Source: an uncultured Tenacibaculum sp. (lineage in GTDB: Bacteria > Bacteroidota > Bacteroidia > Flavobacteriales > Flavobacteriaceae). Taken from it: a stretch of DNA of 64,000 bases. Numbering within the stretch: the first letter of the stretch is position 1; every line of letters begins with the position of its first letter. The notes below the pieces were generated by a model. That model did no database searches. It saw only the letters and a program-made list of their open reading frames with translations, and was not told the origin of the DNA. Both the position numbers and the translations under genes were made by a program. Location: the NCBI GenBank assembly GCA_947496185.1, contig CANMCD010000014.1, forward strand, positions 1-64,000. The letters are read 5' to 3'. Below, in pieces: positions 27,756 to 37,401 of this stretch.

Positions 27756-28784
27756 TTACTTTTCGGCTACTGCAAAATCTTCAATCCACTCTGAAAGTGC
27801 TGTTACCCAATCATCATTATCATTTATACACGGAATCATATGAAACTCCTCTCCCCCTGCTTCTAAAAACTCATGTTTACCTTCCATGGCAATTTCTTCG
27901 AGTGTTTCTAAGCAATCTGAAACAAAAGCCGGAGTCACAACAGCTAGTTTTTTAACCCCCTCTTTTTCTGCCTTACTAACAATAGTTCTATCAGTATACG
28001 GTTGTAACCATGGATCAACCCCCAGCCTAGACTGAAAAGAAGTACTTACTTTATTCTCATCCAACCCTAACTCCTTAATTACATTTTTGGTCGTTTGATA
28101 ACATTGATGTCGATAACAAAACTCATGTGCAGTTGATTTTGTATTGCAACAACTACCATCAATCTTACAATGCGATTTGGTTATGTCTGATTTTCTAATA
28201 TGTCGCTCTGGTACTCCGTGATAAGAAAACAACAAATGGTCGTAATCTTTATCAGCTAAAGCGTTTTGAATACTATTTGACAATGCCTTAACATATGACG
28301 GCTGATTATAGAAGGCTGGTAAACTTGTGATAGTCATATCGGTAAAAAACTGCTTTCTTAGCTCTTCTGCAAGCACTAAAATCGTCTCTGTTGTAGCCAT
28401 AGCAAATTGAGGATACAGTGGTATAATTAACACTTCTTTTACTCCTTGAGCATACAACTCTTCTAATCCTTGCTTTATCGAAGGCTTTCCATAACGCATA
28501 GCCAATCCAACAGGAAGCGGTGTTTTTTCTTGCACTTTTTGTTGTAATCGTTCCGACAAAACAATTAAAGGAGATCCTTCCTCCCACCATATTTTCTGAT
28601 ATGCTTCCGCTGACTTTTTAGGTCGTGTATTTAAGATAATTCCTTTTACTATAAAAGTACGCAGCCATAATGGTACATCAATCACTCTTTCGTCCATTAA
28701 AAACTCCCCTAAATATCGTTTTACATCTTTTGGATCTGTACTATCAGGTGATCCTAAATTCACTAATAAAACTCCCTTCATCAA
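27756..28784 (-). CDS. hemH: Ferrochelatase
   Basis: 342 residues. The opening KGVLLVNLGSPDS, the active-site block LLFSYHGVPERH (catalytic His in YHGVP) and the late FVSDCLETLEE match the family. It inserts ferrous iron into protoporphyrin IX, the last step to protoheme. A cysteine-rich insert (residues ~213-231: CKIDGSCCNTK...FCYRHQC) is present. The gene overlaps nothing; it is 20 bp behind the SpoU methyltransferase gene and 21 bp ahead of hemJ. The start could be either of two adjacent ATG codons (28784 or 28781). Confidence 0.95.
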   Translation of the reverse strand: MMKGVLLVNLGSPDSTDPKDVKRYLGEFLMDERVIDVPLWLRTFIVKGIILNTRPKKSAEAYQKIWWEEGSPLIVLSERLQQKVQEKTPLPVGLAMRYGKPSIKQGLEELYAQGVKEVLIIPLYPQFAMATTETILVLAEELRKQFFTDMTITSLPAFYNQPSYVKALSNSIQNALADKDYDHLLFSYHGVPERHIRKSDITKSHCKIDGSCCNTKSTAHEFCYRHQCYQTTKNVIKELGLDENKVSTSFQSRLGVDPWLQPYTDRTIVSKAEKEGVKKLAVVTPAFVSDCLETLEEIAMEGKHEFLEAGGEEFHMIPCINDNDDWVTALSEWIEDFAVAEK

Positions 28785-28804
28785 GTGTAAACTTTTTACT
28801 TTAT

Positions 28805-29314
28805 TTATTTAAGCTTTTTCAATTGGTTTGTAACTTCATATAGCGTCACTGCTAAGCTATGAATCACATTCATAGACGAGTTCCTGCCATACATCGGAAT
28901 TGCTACTGTAGTATCCGCTACATCAATATGAGTAATTCCATATCGTTCACTGCCCAAAAGTAATACAATTTTCTGATGCGCTGTAAAGTCATAATTATTA
29001 ATATCAATACTTTCATCAGTAACTTCTATTCCGATGATCGTATTTCCTTCTTCTTTTAGTTTAGCTACTAAAAACAAGTAGTCCGTATAAACTCCATGAT
29101 CAATTTGATTAATTGTATTTCTTGCCGTACGTTTAACAATTCTGTTATTTGTAAACGGTGAACTTTCATGTACGTATACCTTCGCAACACCAAACCCTTC
29201 AGCAACTCGAAAACACATACCTATATTCTCGGGCGTGCGTATAGGATCACAAACAATGGTAATTGGAAAAACCTCCTCATTATTTTTTACATCTTCATGC
29301 GCTAATTGCTTCAT
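28805..29314 (-). CDS. SpoU/TrmH family RNA methyltransferase
   Basis: 169 residues, the short form with only the SPOUT knot domain. Motif 1 reads PENIGMCFRVAEGFG, motif 2 LLLGSERYGI, motif 3 IPMYGRNSSMNVIHSLAVTLYE. These build the SAM-binding trefoil knot; the family 2'-O-methylates tRNA or rRNA. Which nucleotide is modified cannot be told from sequence. It sits between the AraC gene (9 bp gap) and hemH (20 bp gap) in one probable transcript. Confidence 0.88.
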   Translation of the reverse strand: MKQLAHEDVKNNEEVFPITIVCDPIRTPENIGMCFRVAEGFGVAKVYVHESSPFTNNRIVKRTARNTINQIDHGVYTDYLFLVAKLKEEGNTIIGIEVTDESIDINNYDFTAHQKIVLLLGSERYGITHIDVADTTVAIPMYGRNSSMNVIHSLAVTLYEVTNQLKKLK

Positions 29315-29323
29315 CTGCTCTTA

Positions 29324-30217
29324 TTATTTGTTAAGACTCATCACGTATTGCTTTGGTGTATTACCAAACTTCTTTTTAAAAGCTGCTATAAAGTGACTAG
29401 AAGTACTATATCCCACCTGCAAACCTACTTCATTTACGTTGTACTGATTACTTTCTAATAGTTTCCGAGCATGTTCCATCTTGTAATCGAATAAAAAACT
29501 GTATACAGTATCACCGTATATTTGCTTAAATCCTTCTTTTAACTTTTTCAAGTTTAATCCTACTTCATTAGCTAACTCTGGTAAAGAAGGTGGATCACTC
29601 ATTCTTGAAATAATCACATCTTTGGCTTTTCTAATTTTTAATACTTCACGATCATCAACCAAAAAAGGACAATATTCTTCGTTGGCACTCTCTCCACTAT
29701 CAAAATGCAAACTCAACAACTCATATATCTTTCCTTTAACATATAGCTTTTTAACAGAACTATGGTTGGTTGCTGAAAATAGTTGTTGTAATACCATTAA
29801 TACATTTGACTTAATGGGCGTATTATCATAATATTTTTTATTCTTATTATCTTCACTTAAAAAAGGAATATACCCAGCTTCTTCAGAAAACAACGAATGA
29901 AATTTTTCAATGGTTATTAACACTGAAATCAGATGTGTTTTGGGTAAAATTTCTAAATCTATAGGTAAACTTTGTTGAGGATTGTATAGAAAAATAGCAT
30001 GTTTATCTAATACATTAAAAGTATACGTATTATTGTTAAAATTAAACTTACTATTTCCTTTGACACAATAATGTAATTGAATGTAAGAACTATCTACTTC
30101 TCTTTTATAATACGTAATGCTATCCTTATTATTTTGAAGTTTCAATACAGAAAAACCTTTTTCTATAAAAATTTCATGAAACGCACCTTCTTCGACATTT
30201 TTTAACATACGCAACAA
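29324..30217 (-). CDS. AraC family regulator of the heme locus (PchR-like)
   Basis: 297 residues. The N-terminal half is a cupin-like sensor (SYIQLHYCVKGNSKFNF...). A linker with EEYCPFLVDD leads to the C-terminal AraC domain (about 195-297): PPSLPELANEVGLNLKKLKEGFKQIYG and VNEVGLQVGYSTSSHFIAAFKKKFGNTPKQYV. The CPFL linker and PPSL/KLK wording resemble iron- and siderophore-responsive regulators of the PchR type. It is first in the hemH-side transcript and divergent from hemA across a 200-bp spacer, so control of both heme transcripts is likely. This is inference from position. Confidence 0.85.
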   Translation of the reverse strand: MLRMLKNVEEGAFHEIFIEKGFSVLKLQNNKDSITYYKREVDSSYIQLHYCVKGNSKFNFNNNTYTFNVLDKHAIFLYNPQQSLPIDLEILPKTHLISVLITIEKFHSLFSEEAGYIPFLSEDNKNKKYYDNTPIKSNVLMVLQQLFSATNHSSVKKLYVKGKIYELLSLHFDSGESANEEYCPFLVDDREVLKIRKAKDVIISRMSDPPSLPELANEVGLNLKKLKEGFKQIYGDTVYSFLFDYKMEHARKLLESNQYNVNEVGLQVGYSTSSHFIAAFKKKFGNTPKQYVMSLNK

Positions 30218-30387
30218 ATTTAAATATTTTTTTACTATTTAGAATCATTCTATATAAACAAAAGCTAAACTCCTGATTTTACTACAAATTTAGGGAATTT
30301 TAGACCTTAAAATAGCAATTATTTACCAAAAAACACAAAACGACATTAAAAGTTCCTCAAGCGATACTTTTAGAAAATAAAACTTTT

Positions 30388-30395
30388 TATTTTTG
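30388..30395 (+). promoter_or_regulatory. Putative hemA promoter -7 box
   Basis: TATTTTTG matches TAnnTTTG and overlaps the TTG at 30393. Use of this box would start transcription near 30402, so that TTG would not be in the mRNA and the ATG at 30420 must be the start. An AGGAAG lies at 30405-30410. Confidence 0.5.
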
Positions 30396-30419
30396 AACGA
30401 TTTTAGGAAGCAGATTTTG

Positions 30420-31685
30420 ATGTACACTAACAAAAGACCTACTAAGTTTTATAACATTGGTGTTAGCTATGTAAAAGCTGACACAAACATTCGGGGAAAA
30501 TTTTCCCTCTCATCAGAGAATCAAAAAAGACTCTTACAAGAAGCCAAAGAAAAAGGATTGGGGGAGTTATTTGTTCTTTCAACTTGTAACAGAACAGAAA
30601 TCACAGGCTTTGCAGAGCATCCCTATCAACTAATTAGTTTATTATGTAAGCATTCTGGCGGTTCTGTAGACGAATTTGCCAAAGTTTCTTATATTCATAA
30701 GAGTCAGCAAGCCATTCAGCATTTGTTTAGAATTGGTACTGGACTGGATAGTCAAATTTTAGGGGATTATGAAATCGTTGGACAACTGCGTCAAGCTTTT
30801 AAACAAGCCAAAGAAATTGGCACAACGAATGCCTACCTAGAACGTTTACTTAATTGTGTAATGCAAGCAAGCAAACAAGTAAAAAACGAAACCAAGTTAA
30901 GCTCAGGAACAACCTCTGTATCTTATGCTGCTGTTCAATACTTAATTGATAAATTACCTGATTACAACACTAAGAATGTGTTGATTTTTGGACTTGGGAA
31001 AATGGGAAAACACACCTGTAAAAACCTAGCCGAATACACGCAAAACAATACAGTCAGTATTATTAATAGAACACAACAAAAAGCTGCTGATTTTATAAAA
31101 ACACATCCAAAAGTTCGATTGGGTGCATATGATCAATTAACAAGCGAAATTGCGAGTACAGATGTTTTAATAGTATCTACAGGTGCAGATCATCCTACTA
31201 TTACAAAAGAACATATTCCTTCTAAAGAATTGTTGATATTAGATTTATCAGTTCCTGCAAATGTTTCGGAAGAAGTAGCAGCTATGGAAAATGTTACTTT
31301 AGTAAATATTGATGAATTATCTAAAATAACTGACGAAACTTTGGCTATTCGAAAGCAAGAAGTACCGATAGCTGAAAGTATTATTGAAGCTCATAAAGAT
31401 GAATTCAACGAATGGTTAAACCATAGAAAGTTTACGCCTGCCATCAACGCACTAAAACAGTCATTGTTGGCCATTCAAAAAGACGAAATAAATTTCCACA
31501 AGAAAAAAATACAGGATTTTGATGAAGAACAAGCAGAAGTTATTACATCAAGATTCATACAAAAGATAACTACCCAATTTGTAAAACATTTAAAAGACAA
31601 AAACACTTCTATCAACCAAAGTATAGAGGTTATGTCTAGTGTGTTTGGTACAAACTTACAATCAATAGATGCAGAAGATAATTAG
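30420..31685 (+). CDS. hemA: Glutamyl-tRNA reductase
   Basis: 421 residues from ATG 30420, preferred over an upstream in-frame TTG (30393) because AGGAAG precedes it by 9 bases and the TTG overlaps the promoter box. The catalytic cysteine lies in LSTCNRTEI (Cys56). The N-terminal FYNIGVSYVKADTNIRGKFSL, the NADPH domain (LIFGLGKMGKHTCKNL) and a C-terminal helical dimerisation region match the family. It reduces glutamyl-tRNA to glutamate-1-semialdehyde, the committed step of C5 heme synthesis. Its end overlaps the start of hemCD by 17 bp, implying coupled translation. Confidence 0.95.
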   Translation: MYTNKRPTKFYNIGVSYVKADTNIRGKFSLSSENQKRLLQEAKEKGLGELFVLSTCNRTEITGFAEHPYQLISLLCKHSGGSVDEFAKVSYIHKSQQAIQHLFRIGTGLDSQILGDYEIVGQLRQAFKQAKEIGTTNAYLERLLNCVMQASKQVKNETKLSSGTTSVSYAAVQYLIDKLPDYNTKNVLIFGLGKMGKHTCKNLAEYTQNNTVSIINRTQQKAADFIKTHPKVRLGAYDQLTSEIASTDVLIVSTGADHPTITKEHIPSKELLILDLSVPANVSEEVAAMENVTLVNIDELSKITDETLAIRKQEVPIAESIIEAHKDEFNEWLNHRKFTPAINALKQSLLAIQKDEINFHKKKIQDFDEEQAEVITSRFIQKITTQFVKHLKDKNTSINQSIEVMSSVFGTNLQSIDAEDN

Positions 31686-33273
31686 AATTGGAACTAGAGA
31701 TAGTGAACTTGCTTTGTGGCAAGCAAACAAAGTAAAAAGACAACTAGAAGAACTCGATTTTAACACTCAAATTGTCCCCATAAAATCAACAGGAGATCTT
31801 ATCTTAGATAAACCTCTTTATGAAATGGGAATTACGGGTATTTTTACTAAAAATCTTGATATTGCTTTACTAAATGGCGATATCGATATAGCAGTACATT
31901 CTCTGAAAGATGTTCCTACTGCTTTACCTGAAGGTATCATTCAAGCAGCCGTTTTAAAAAGAGCGAACCACAATGATATTTTAGTCCTAAAAGGAAATGA
32001 GGAGTTTCTAGGACAAAAAGACGGTGTTATTGCGACAGGAAGCCTGCGAAGAAAAGCTCAATGGCTCAATCGTTTCCCTACACATCAGGTAGAAGACTTA
32101 AGGGGTAATGTTAATACACGCCTTAAAAAACTTGACGATAATACGTGGAACGGTGCTATTTTTGCTGGTGCAGGTTTAGAACGCATTGGAAAAAGGCCCA
32201 AAGGAGCAATTTCTTTAAGTTGGATGATTCCAGCTCCAGCGCAAGGAGCTATTATGGTTACGTGTTTAGAAGAAGACGCTGAAGTGGTAGCTGCATGTCA
32301 ACAAATCAACCATAAAGATACCGAGATTTGTACTGGTATCGAACGAGAATTTCTCCGTCGATTAGAAGGAGGTTGTACCGCTCCTATTGGTGCATTAGCC
32401 CTATTAGACGAAGTTAACAAACAAATAGTTTTTAAAGGAGTTTTATTAAGTAGAGACGGAAAGAAAAAAATTGAAGTTTCAAAAAAAACTTCCATAGGTG
32501 GCCATAAATATATAGCAAAAGATGCTGCCAATCAAGTTATTGAAAAGGGAGGAAAACTGATTATGATGGAAGATCAAGGTATTGAAAAAGCCTACACTAT
32601 CTTTTCTACCAAAAAACTATCAGAAGCACAAAAAAAACTATTGAGCACATCTATTAAAGCAGAAGATAGTGACTTTATAAAAATCAGACCCAACAGAATT
32701 CCTCCAAAAACAGTAAAATATCCAATTGAGCATGTAATTATCACCAGTAAAAATGGTGTCGAAGCTATATTACACAACTTTAGTAAAGATGAATTACAGT
32801 TCAAAAACATATATTGTGTAGGTAGAAGAACTAAAAAATTAATTGAGGAGAAAATCGGTAAAGTTACGCATGTAGAAAAAAATGCAGAAAAACTAGCACA
32901 CTACCTACTTGATACAATCAAAGAAAAAGAAGAAGTAACCTATTTTTGCAGCAATCTAAGACTAGACACAATTGCAAAAGCTCTACGAGACACAAACATT
33001 ACTATTCATGAAGTGTTTGCTTACAAAACGCTTCATAACCCAATAAAAATCAACAAAAAAACAAACGCCGTATTGTTTTATAGCCCTTCTACGATACAGA
33101 GTTATTTAGAAGAAAACAATACAGATAAAATAGCATTCTGCATTGGTGATACCACAGCAAATGAAGCTAGGAAACATTTTAAGGAAGTTCATATAGCAAA
33201 AATGCCTACAGTTGAAAGTGTAATCGCATCGGTCAATCAACATTTTTCAAAACAAACAGACGTTTCCTTATAA
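31669..33273 (+). CDS. hemCD: HemC-HemD fusion: hydroxymethylbilane synthase + uroporphyrinogen-III synthase
   Basis: 534 residues in two enzyme domains. The first ~300 are hydroxymethylbilane synthase: IRIGTRDSELALWQA, VHSLKDVPTALP, GSLRRKAQWL, and the dipyrromethane-cofactor Cys236 in EGGCTAPIGA. The remaining ~210 are uroporphyrinogen-III synthase-like, recognised by HVIITSKNGVEAIL, IYCVGRRTKKLIEE, VTYFCSN and VLFYSPSTIQSYLE. Porphobilinogen is polymerised then closed to uroporphyrinogen III without release of the unstable bilane, at least by proximity. HemD sequences diverge strongly, so the second domain is called by fold motif and position. The start overlaps hemA by 17 bp. Confidence 0.9.
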   Translation: MQKIIRIGTRDSELALWQANKVKRQLEELDFNTQIVPIKSTGDLILDKPLYEMGITGIFTKNLDIALLNGDIDIAVHSLKDVPTALPEGIIQAAVLKRANHNDILVLKGNEEFLGQKDGVIATGSLRRKAQWLNRFPTHQVEDLRGNVNTRLKKLDDNTWNGAIFAGAGLERIGKRPKGAISLSWMIPAPAQGAIMVTCLEEDAEVVAACQQINHKDTEICTGIEREFLRRLEGGCTAPIGALALLDEVNKQIVFKGVLLSRDGKKKIEVSKKTSIGGHKYIAKDAANQVIEKGGKLIMMEDQGIEKAYTIFSTKKLSEAQKKLLSTSIKAEDSDFIKIRPNRIPPKTVKYPIEHVIITSKNGVEAILHNFSKDELQFKNIYCVGRRTKKLIEEKIGKVTHVEKNAEKLAHYLLDTIKEKEEVTYFCSNLRLDTIAKALRDTNITIHEVFAYKTLHNPIKINKKTNAVLFYSPSTIQSYLEENNTDKIAFCIGDTTANEARKHFKEVHIAKMPTVESVIASVNQHFSKQTDVSL

Positions 33274-33313
33274 AACTATAATGGAAATCGTACAAAACGA
33301 CAACATAAAATAG

Positions 33314-34276
33314 ATGTTACGAACAAGACGACTTAGAAAAACAGAAAACATTCGCAGATTGGTTAAAGAAACTAGTCTATCTGTAAATGATTTTGTATAC
33401 CCTATATTTATTGAAGAAGGAAAAGATATCGAAGTAGAAATACCTTCTATGCCAGGTATAAAAAGATATTCTTTAGATACTGTTTCTAAGGAATTAGCTG
33501 AAGTTACCGCATTAAACATTCCTGCTGTATTATTATTTGGTGTACCAGCAAGTAAAGATGATACTGGTACGGAAACTTGGAATCCAGATGGAATTATGCA
33601 ACAAGCAATAAAGTTTATCAAAAAAAACTACCCTAGTTTGTATGTAATTACAGATGTATGTTTTTGTGAATACACTTCTCATGGTCATTGTGGCGTAATT
33701 CATAACAATGATGTAGATAACGATGCTACCTTAGTGAATTTAGCGAAACAAACACTTTCTCATGCTGAGGCAGGGGCAGATATGGTCGCTCCTTCAGGAA
33801 TGATGGACGGTGCTATTTCTATGATGAGAGAAACACTAGATAACGCTGGATTTCCAAACTTACCAATCATGGGATATTCTGTTAAATATGCTTCTGCTTT
33901 CTATGGGCCATTTAGAGAAGCTGTTGACTCTTCTCCTTCTTTTGGGGACAGACGTACCTATCAGATGGATCCTGCCAATAGAGACGAAGGGTTAAGAGAA
34001 GCTACTTTTGACGATCAAGAGGGAGCTGATATACTTATGGTAAAACCCGCTTTGTCTTATTTAGATATTATTAGAGATTTAAAAAATAATTTTGACCGCC
34101 CTATTGCTTGTTATAATGTAAGCGGAGAATATGCCATGGTAAAAGCTGCTGCTGAAAAAGGATGGATTGATGGTGATCGCGTAATGATGGAAAGCCTATT
34201 ATCCATGAAACGAGCAGGCGCAGATATTATTATCACTTATTTCGCTAAAGAAGCAGCTAAGTTACTAGCACAATAA
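33314..34276 (+). CDS. hemB: Porphobilinogen synthase (ALA dehydratase)
   Basis: 320 residues, a standard length. The zinc-binding cysteine cluster reads [12 protein letters not shown]. The two Schiff-base lysines are in [18 protein letters not shown] and [12 protein letters not shown]. The substrate block [14 protein letters not shown] also matches. It condenses two 5-aminolevulinate molecules to porphobilinogen. The cysteines mark the zinc-dependent class. It follows hemCD by 40 bp and precedes hemL by 33 bp in the same direction. Confidence 0.97.
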   Translation: MLRTRRLRKTENIRRLVKETSLSVNDFVYPIFIEEGKDIEVEIPSMPGIKRYSLDTVSKELAEVTALNIPAVLLFGVPASKDDTGTETWNPDGIMQQAIKFIKKNYPSLYVITDVCFCEYTSHGHCGVIHNNDVDNDATLVNLAKQTLSHAEAGADMVAPSGMMDGAISMMRETLDNAGFPNLPIMGYSVKYASAFYGPFREAVDSSPSFGDRRTYQMDPANRDEGLREATFDDQEGADILMVKPALSYLDIIRDLKNNFDRPIACYNVSGEYAMVKAAAEKGWIDGDRVMMESLLSMKRAGADIIITYFAKEAAKLLAQ

Positions 34277-34309
34277 AATTATCTTTTTACTTAATACGAT
34301 ACGCAAACG

Positions 34310-35599
34310 ATGAACTATACCAAGTCACAACAATTATACACAAAAGGATTAGAAAACCTTGTAGGTTCCGTTAACTCTCCTGTTAGGGCTTTTGCTTCAG
34401 TTGGAGGAAATCCTCTATTCATAAAAAAGGCGAAAGGAAGTAAAATTATTGATGTAGATGGAAATTCTTACATTGATATGGTCTTGTCTTATGGTCCAAT
34501 GATATTGGGACACAAACATAAAAAAGTACAAAAAGCGATTGTAAAAGCTTTACAAAACGGTTATTCATTTGGAGCTTCTACAAAAAGTGAAATTACCTTA
34601 GCTAAAATTGTTTGTAATTCTTTTTCAGGAATGGATAAGGTACGTTTTGTGAATTCAGGTACCGAAGCTGTATTAAGTGCCATTCGTTTGGCGAGGGCCT
34701 ATACCGGAAAAAATAAAATCATTAAATTTTCGGGGTGTTATCACGGTCATCAAGACGCATTACTTGTTGCTGCTGGTTCTGGTTTAGCAACCTTAAGTTT
34801 ACCAGGAAGTAAAGGTGTACCTGAAGGAGCTGTTAAAAACACACTTATTGCCAACTATAATGATATTGACAGTGTTAAAAAACATTTTGAAAATCATGAT
34901 GATATTGCTGGAATTATCATTGAACCTGTAGCTGGTAATATGGGGGTTGTAACTCCAAAAAACAACTTTTTACAACAACTAAAAGAATTAGCAAACTCAC
35001 AAGGTGCATTGCTTATTCTTGACGAAGTAATGACAGGGTACAGATCTAAATTTGGTGGTGCTCAAGATTTATTTGATGTAGAAGCTGATATTACTTGCTT
35101 AGGTAAGGTAATCGGTGGTGGTTTTCCTGTGGGGGCGTATGGTGCTAGAAATGAGATTATGGAAATGGTCGCTCCTCTAGGAGGTATGTATCAAGCAGGT
35201 ACCCTAAGTGGTAATCCAATTGCTATGGCGGCTGGAATTGCTACTTTGACCACTTTAAAAAAACAAAATCCATACGAGCGCTTTAATGAAATAGCGGCTA
35301 ACATAGCTTCTTATCTATTAGAAGCGGCTCAAAAATTTGATGTAGCTTTATCCGTAAACAAATTTGGATCAATGATAAACCCTTTCTTTACCCAAAAAGA
35401 AATTACTAATTTTGAAGAGGCTCAAACTGCTGATACCAAAAAATTTGCTACTTTCTTTTGGGAAATGATTAAAAACGGTGTTTTTATTCCTCCTTCACAA
35501 TTTGAAGCTTGGTTTTTGTCATCTGCAATAGGTGAAAAAGACCTAAATAAAATAAAAAAGGCAATATACAAATCAATGGAAGCCGTTGCCAATAATTAA
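34310..35599 (+). CDS. hemL: Glutamate-1-semialdehyde 2,1-aminomutase
   Basis: 429 residues of the class III aminotransferase fold. Family markers are VGSVNSPVRAF near the N-terminus, FVNSGTEAVLSAIRLARAYTG, the substrate loop YHGHQDALLVAAGSG and the PLP lysine Lys266 in CLGKVIGGGFPVGAYG. It isomerises glutamate-1-semialdehyde to 5-aminolevulinate using pyridoxal phosphate. Its position directly behind hemB in the heme operon is usual for Flavobacteria. Confidence 0.97.
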   Translation: MNYTKSQQLYTKGLENLVGSVNSPVRAFASVGGNPLFIKKAKGSKIIDVDGNSYIDMVLSYGPMILGHKHKKVQKAIVKALQNGYSFGASTKSEITLAKIVCNSFSGMDKVRFVNSGTEAVLSAIRLARAYTGKNKIIKFSGCYHGHQDALLVAAGSGLATLSLPGSKGVPEGAVKNTLIANYNDIDSVKKHFENHDDIAGIIIEPVAGNMGVVTPKNNFLQQLKELANSQGALLILDEVMTGYRSKFGGAQDLFDVEADITCLGKVIGGGFPVGAYGARNEIMEMVAPLGGMYQAGTLSGNPIAMAAGIATLTTLKKQNPYERFNEIAANIASYLLEAAQKFDVALSVNKFGSMINPFFTQKEITNFEEAQTADTKKFATFFWEMIKNGVFIPPSQFEAWFLSSAIGEKDLNKIKKAIYKSMEAVANN

Positions 35600-35656
35600 T
35601 AACCAAACCCAACACATTATATTAATAATGTATCATCATGATTTAGAAAAGCAGTA

Positions 35657-36682
35657 ATGATAAAAAACGACTTATTTTTAAGAGCCTTAAAAGGAGAAAC
35701 TGTAGAACGTCCTCCTGTATGGATGATGCGTCAAGCAGGTAGATATTTACCAGAATTTATGAAGCTTCGTGAAAAATACGATTTCTTTACACGTTGTAGA
35801 ACTCCCGAATTGGCTTCTGAGATTACCGTACAACCTATTAGAAGATATGGCATGGATGCAGCTATATTATTTTCTGATATTTTAGTGGTACCACAGGCAA
35901 TGAATGTTGAAGTTGAAATGAAACCTAACTTTGGCCCTTACCTACCCAATCCGATTAGAGATCGTAAAAGCTTGGATCAAGTAATCATTCCTGATGTCCA
36001 TGAAGAATTAGGATATGTAATGGATGCCATAAAAGCTACCAAAGAATTATTAAACGATGAAATCCCATTAATAGGTTTTGCAGGATCTCCTTGGACTATT
36101 TTATGTTATATGGTACAAGGACAAGGATCGAAAAACTTTGATAAAGCCAAAGAATTTTGTTTTACACAACCAATTTTGGCACACGAATTGCTTTCTAAAA
36201 TAACAGAGACCACTATCGCATATTTAAAAGCGAAGGTAAAAGCAGGTGTGAACGCAGTTCAGATTTTTGATTCGTGGGGAGGTATGTTATCTCCTGTAGA
36301 CTATCAAGAGTTTTCGTGGCAATATATTCATCAAATAATTGAGGCCTTAAAAGATGAATCACCCGTCATAGCTTTTGGAAAAGGTTGTTGGTTTGCCTTA
36401 CAAGAAATGGCAAAATCAAATGCCTCAGCCTTAGGTATTGACTGGACATGTTCAGCTAGAAATGCTCGATATTTAACAGGAGGAAATATTACTTTACAAG
36501 GTAATTTTGACCCTTCAAGACTGTTATCTGATCCTGCCGATATTAAAAAAAGTGTTAACCAAATGATAAATGAGTTTGGTAAAGACAAATATATTGTTAA
36601 CTTGGGGCATGGAATTTTACCCAATATCCCATTAAAGAATGTGGAAGCATTTATTAATACGGTAAAAGAGTATAAAGTTTAA
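35657..36682 (+). CDS. hemE: Uroporphyrinogen decarboxylase
   Basis: 341 residues. The N-terminal [17 protein letters not shown] with the RQAGR motif, the block [28 protein letters not shown] and GNLD-like [10 protein letters not shown] identify it. It removes four acetate carboxyls from uroporphyrinogen III to give coproporphyrinogen III, without cofactor. It is 57 bp behind hemL and 23 bp ahead of the thioredoxin-fold gene. Confidence 0.97.
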   Translation: MIKNDLFLRALKGETVERPPVWMMRQAGRYLPEFMKLREKYDFFTRCRTPELASEITVQPIRRYGMDAAILFSDILVVPQAMNVEVEMKPNFGPYLPNPIRDRKSLDQVIIPDVHEELGYVMDAIKATKELLNDEIPLIGFAGSPWTILCYMVQGQGSKNFDKAKEFCFTQPILAHELLSKITETTIAYLKAKVKAGVNAVQIFDSWGGMLSPVDYQEFSWQYIHQIIEALKDESPVIAFGKGCWFALQEMAKSNASALGIDWTCSARNARYLTGGNITLQGNFDPSRLLSDPADIKKSVNQMINEFGKDKYIVNLGHGILPNIPLKNVEAFINTVKEYKV

Positions 36683-36705
36683 TTACCCCTCTAATAGACT
36701 AGTAT

Positions 36706-37302
36706 ATGAAAAAAATAATAGTAGTATTAAGTTTTTTATTATCAACAGGTTTGTTTGCTCAAGAAAAAGTATATTACAATTTCAATGTAAACAATTGTGA
36801 AGAAAAAACAGCCGAAGGACTTATCAATAAATGTTTAATAGGCTCTTATCTATTAAACTATGATTTCGTTACCATTGAAGACAAAAAAGTCAGTACTGAT
36901 AAGCTACAAAAGCCTATTGTACTTATCGCTGCCGCTACTCGGTACGCTCCTTGTATCGGTTATATGCCTGCTTTAAATAAAATGGTAGAAAAATACCATG
37001 ATAAAATTGAGTTTATCATGTTTTTTAGAGATGATGCAGCTAGTATTAATAAAATGAAACCTAAGATAGACAACAGGATTCACCTAATTGCATCAACTAA
37101 AGAGCTTGAAAACAAAAAACATACAGAATCATATGGTTTTGTTCATAAACTAGATTATCCCACTACGTATCTGATAGGTAAAAACAAAAAATTTTTAAAT
37201 ATCATAAGAGGTGCTGCAACCCCTTCAAAACAATTAAAATGGGATCAAGTTAACGACCTAAATGAAAAACAACTAGAAGAATTTATAAAGCCTGTGTTAT
37301 AA
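36706..37302 (+). CDS. Secreted thioredoxin-fold protein lacking the CXXC motif
   Basis: 198 residues with a signal peptide (about 1-19, ending GLFAQ). Residues ~60-190 follow the TlpA/thioredoxin pattern: a strand KPIVLIAAATRYAPCIGYMPALNKMVEKYHDKIEFIMFF, and a cis-proline loop DYPTTYLI. At the active-site position it reads RYAPC (Tyr80-Cys83), so the attacking cysteine is replaced and only the second remains. Classic disulfide reductase or isomerase activity is unlikely. It sits in the heme transcript between hemE and the EI24-like gene; a role in heme or cytochrome handling is speculation. Confidence 0.7.
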   Translation: MKKIIVVLSFLLSTGLFAQEKVYYNFNVNNCEEKTAEGLINKCLIGSYLLNYDFVTIEDKKVSTDKLQKPIVLIAAATRYAPCIGYMPALNKMVEKYHDKIEFIMFFRDDAASINKMKPKIDNRIHLIASTKELENKKHTESYGFVHKLDYPTTYLIGKNKKFLNIIRGAATPSKQLKWDQVNDLNEKQLEEFIKPVL

Positions 37303-37337
37303 CAGTACTTTAATTAAATTCGAAAACATATCAAGTA

Positions 37338-37367
37338 CCTCTTTCTATAACAGAAAGAGGTTTTTTT
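37338..37367 (+). terminator. Terminator after the hemA-hemE transcript
   Basis: CCTCTTTCT / AGAAAGAGG stem with a 5-base loop followed by T7. It separates hemA-hemE plus the thioredoxin-fold gene from the EI24-like gene. Confidence 0.85.
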
Positions 37368-37401
37368 AGTTAATTAGAAGACTCTAAATAATAAAGCAAT
37401 A

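Noticed and set aside
30393-30419. TTG start giving a longer hemA
   Set aside because: The TTG overlaps a promoter -7 box, and the ATG at 30420 has an AGGAAG at good spacing and the conserved N-terminus.
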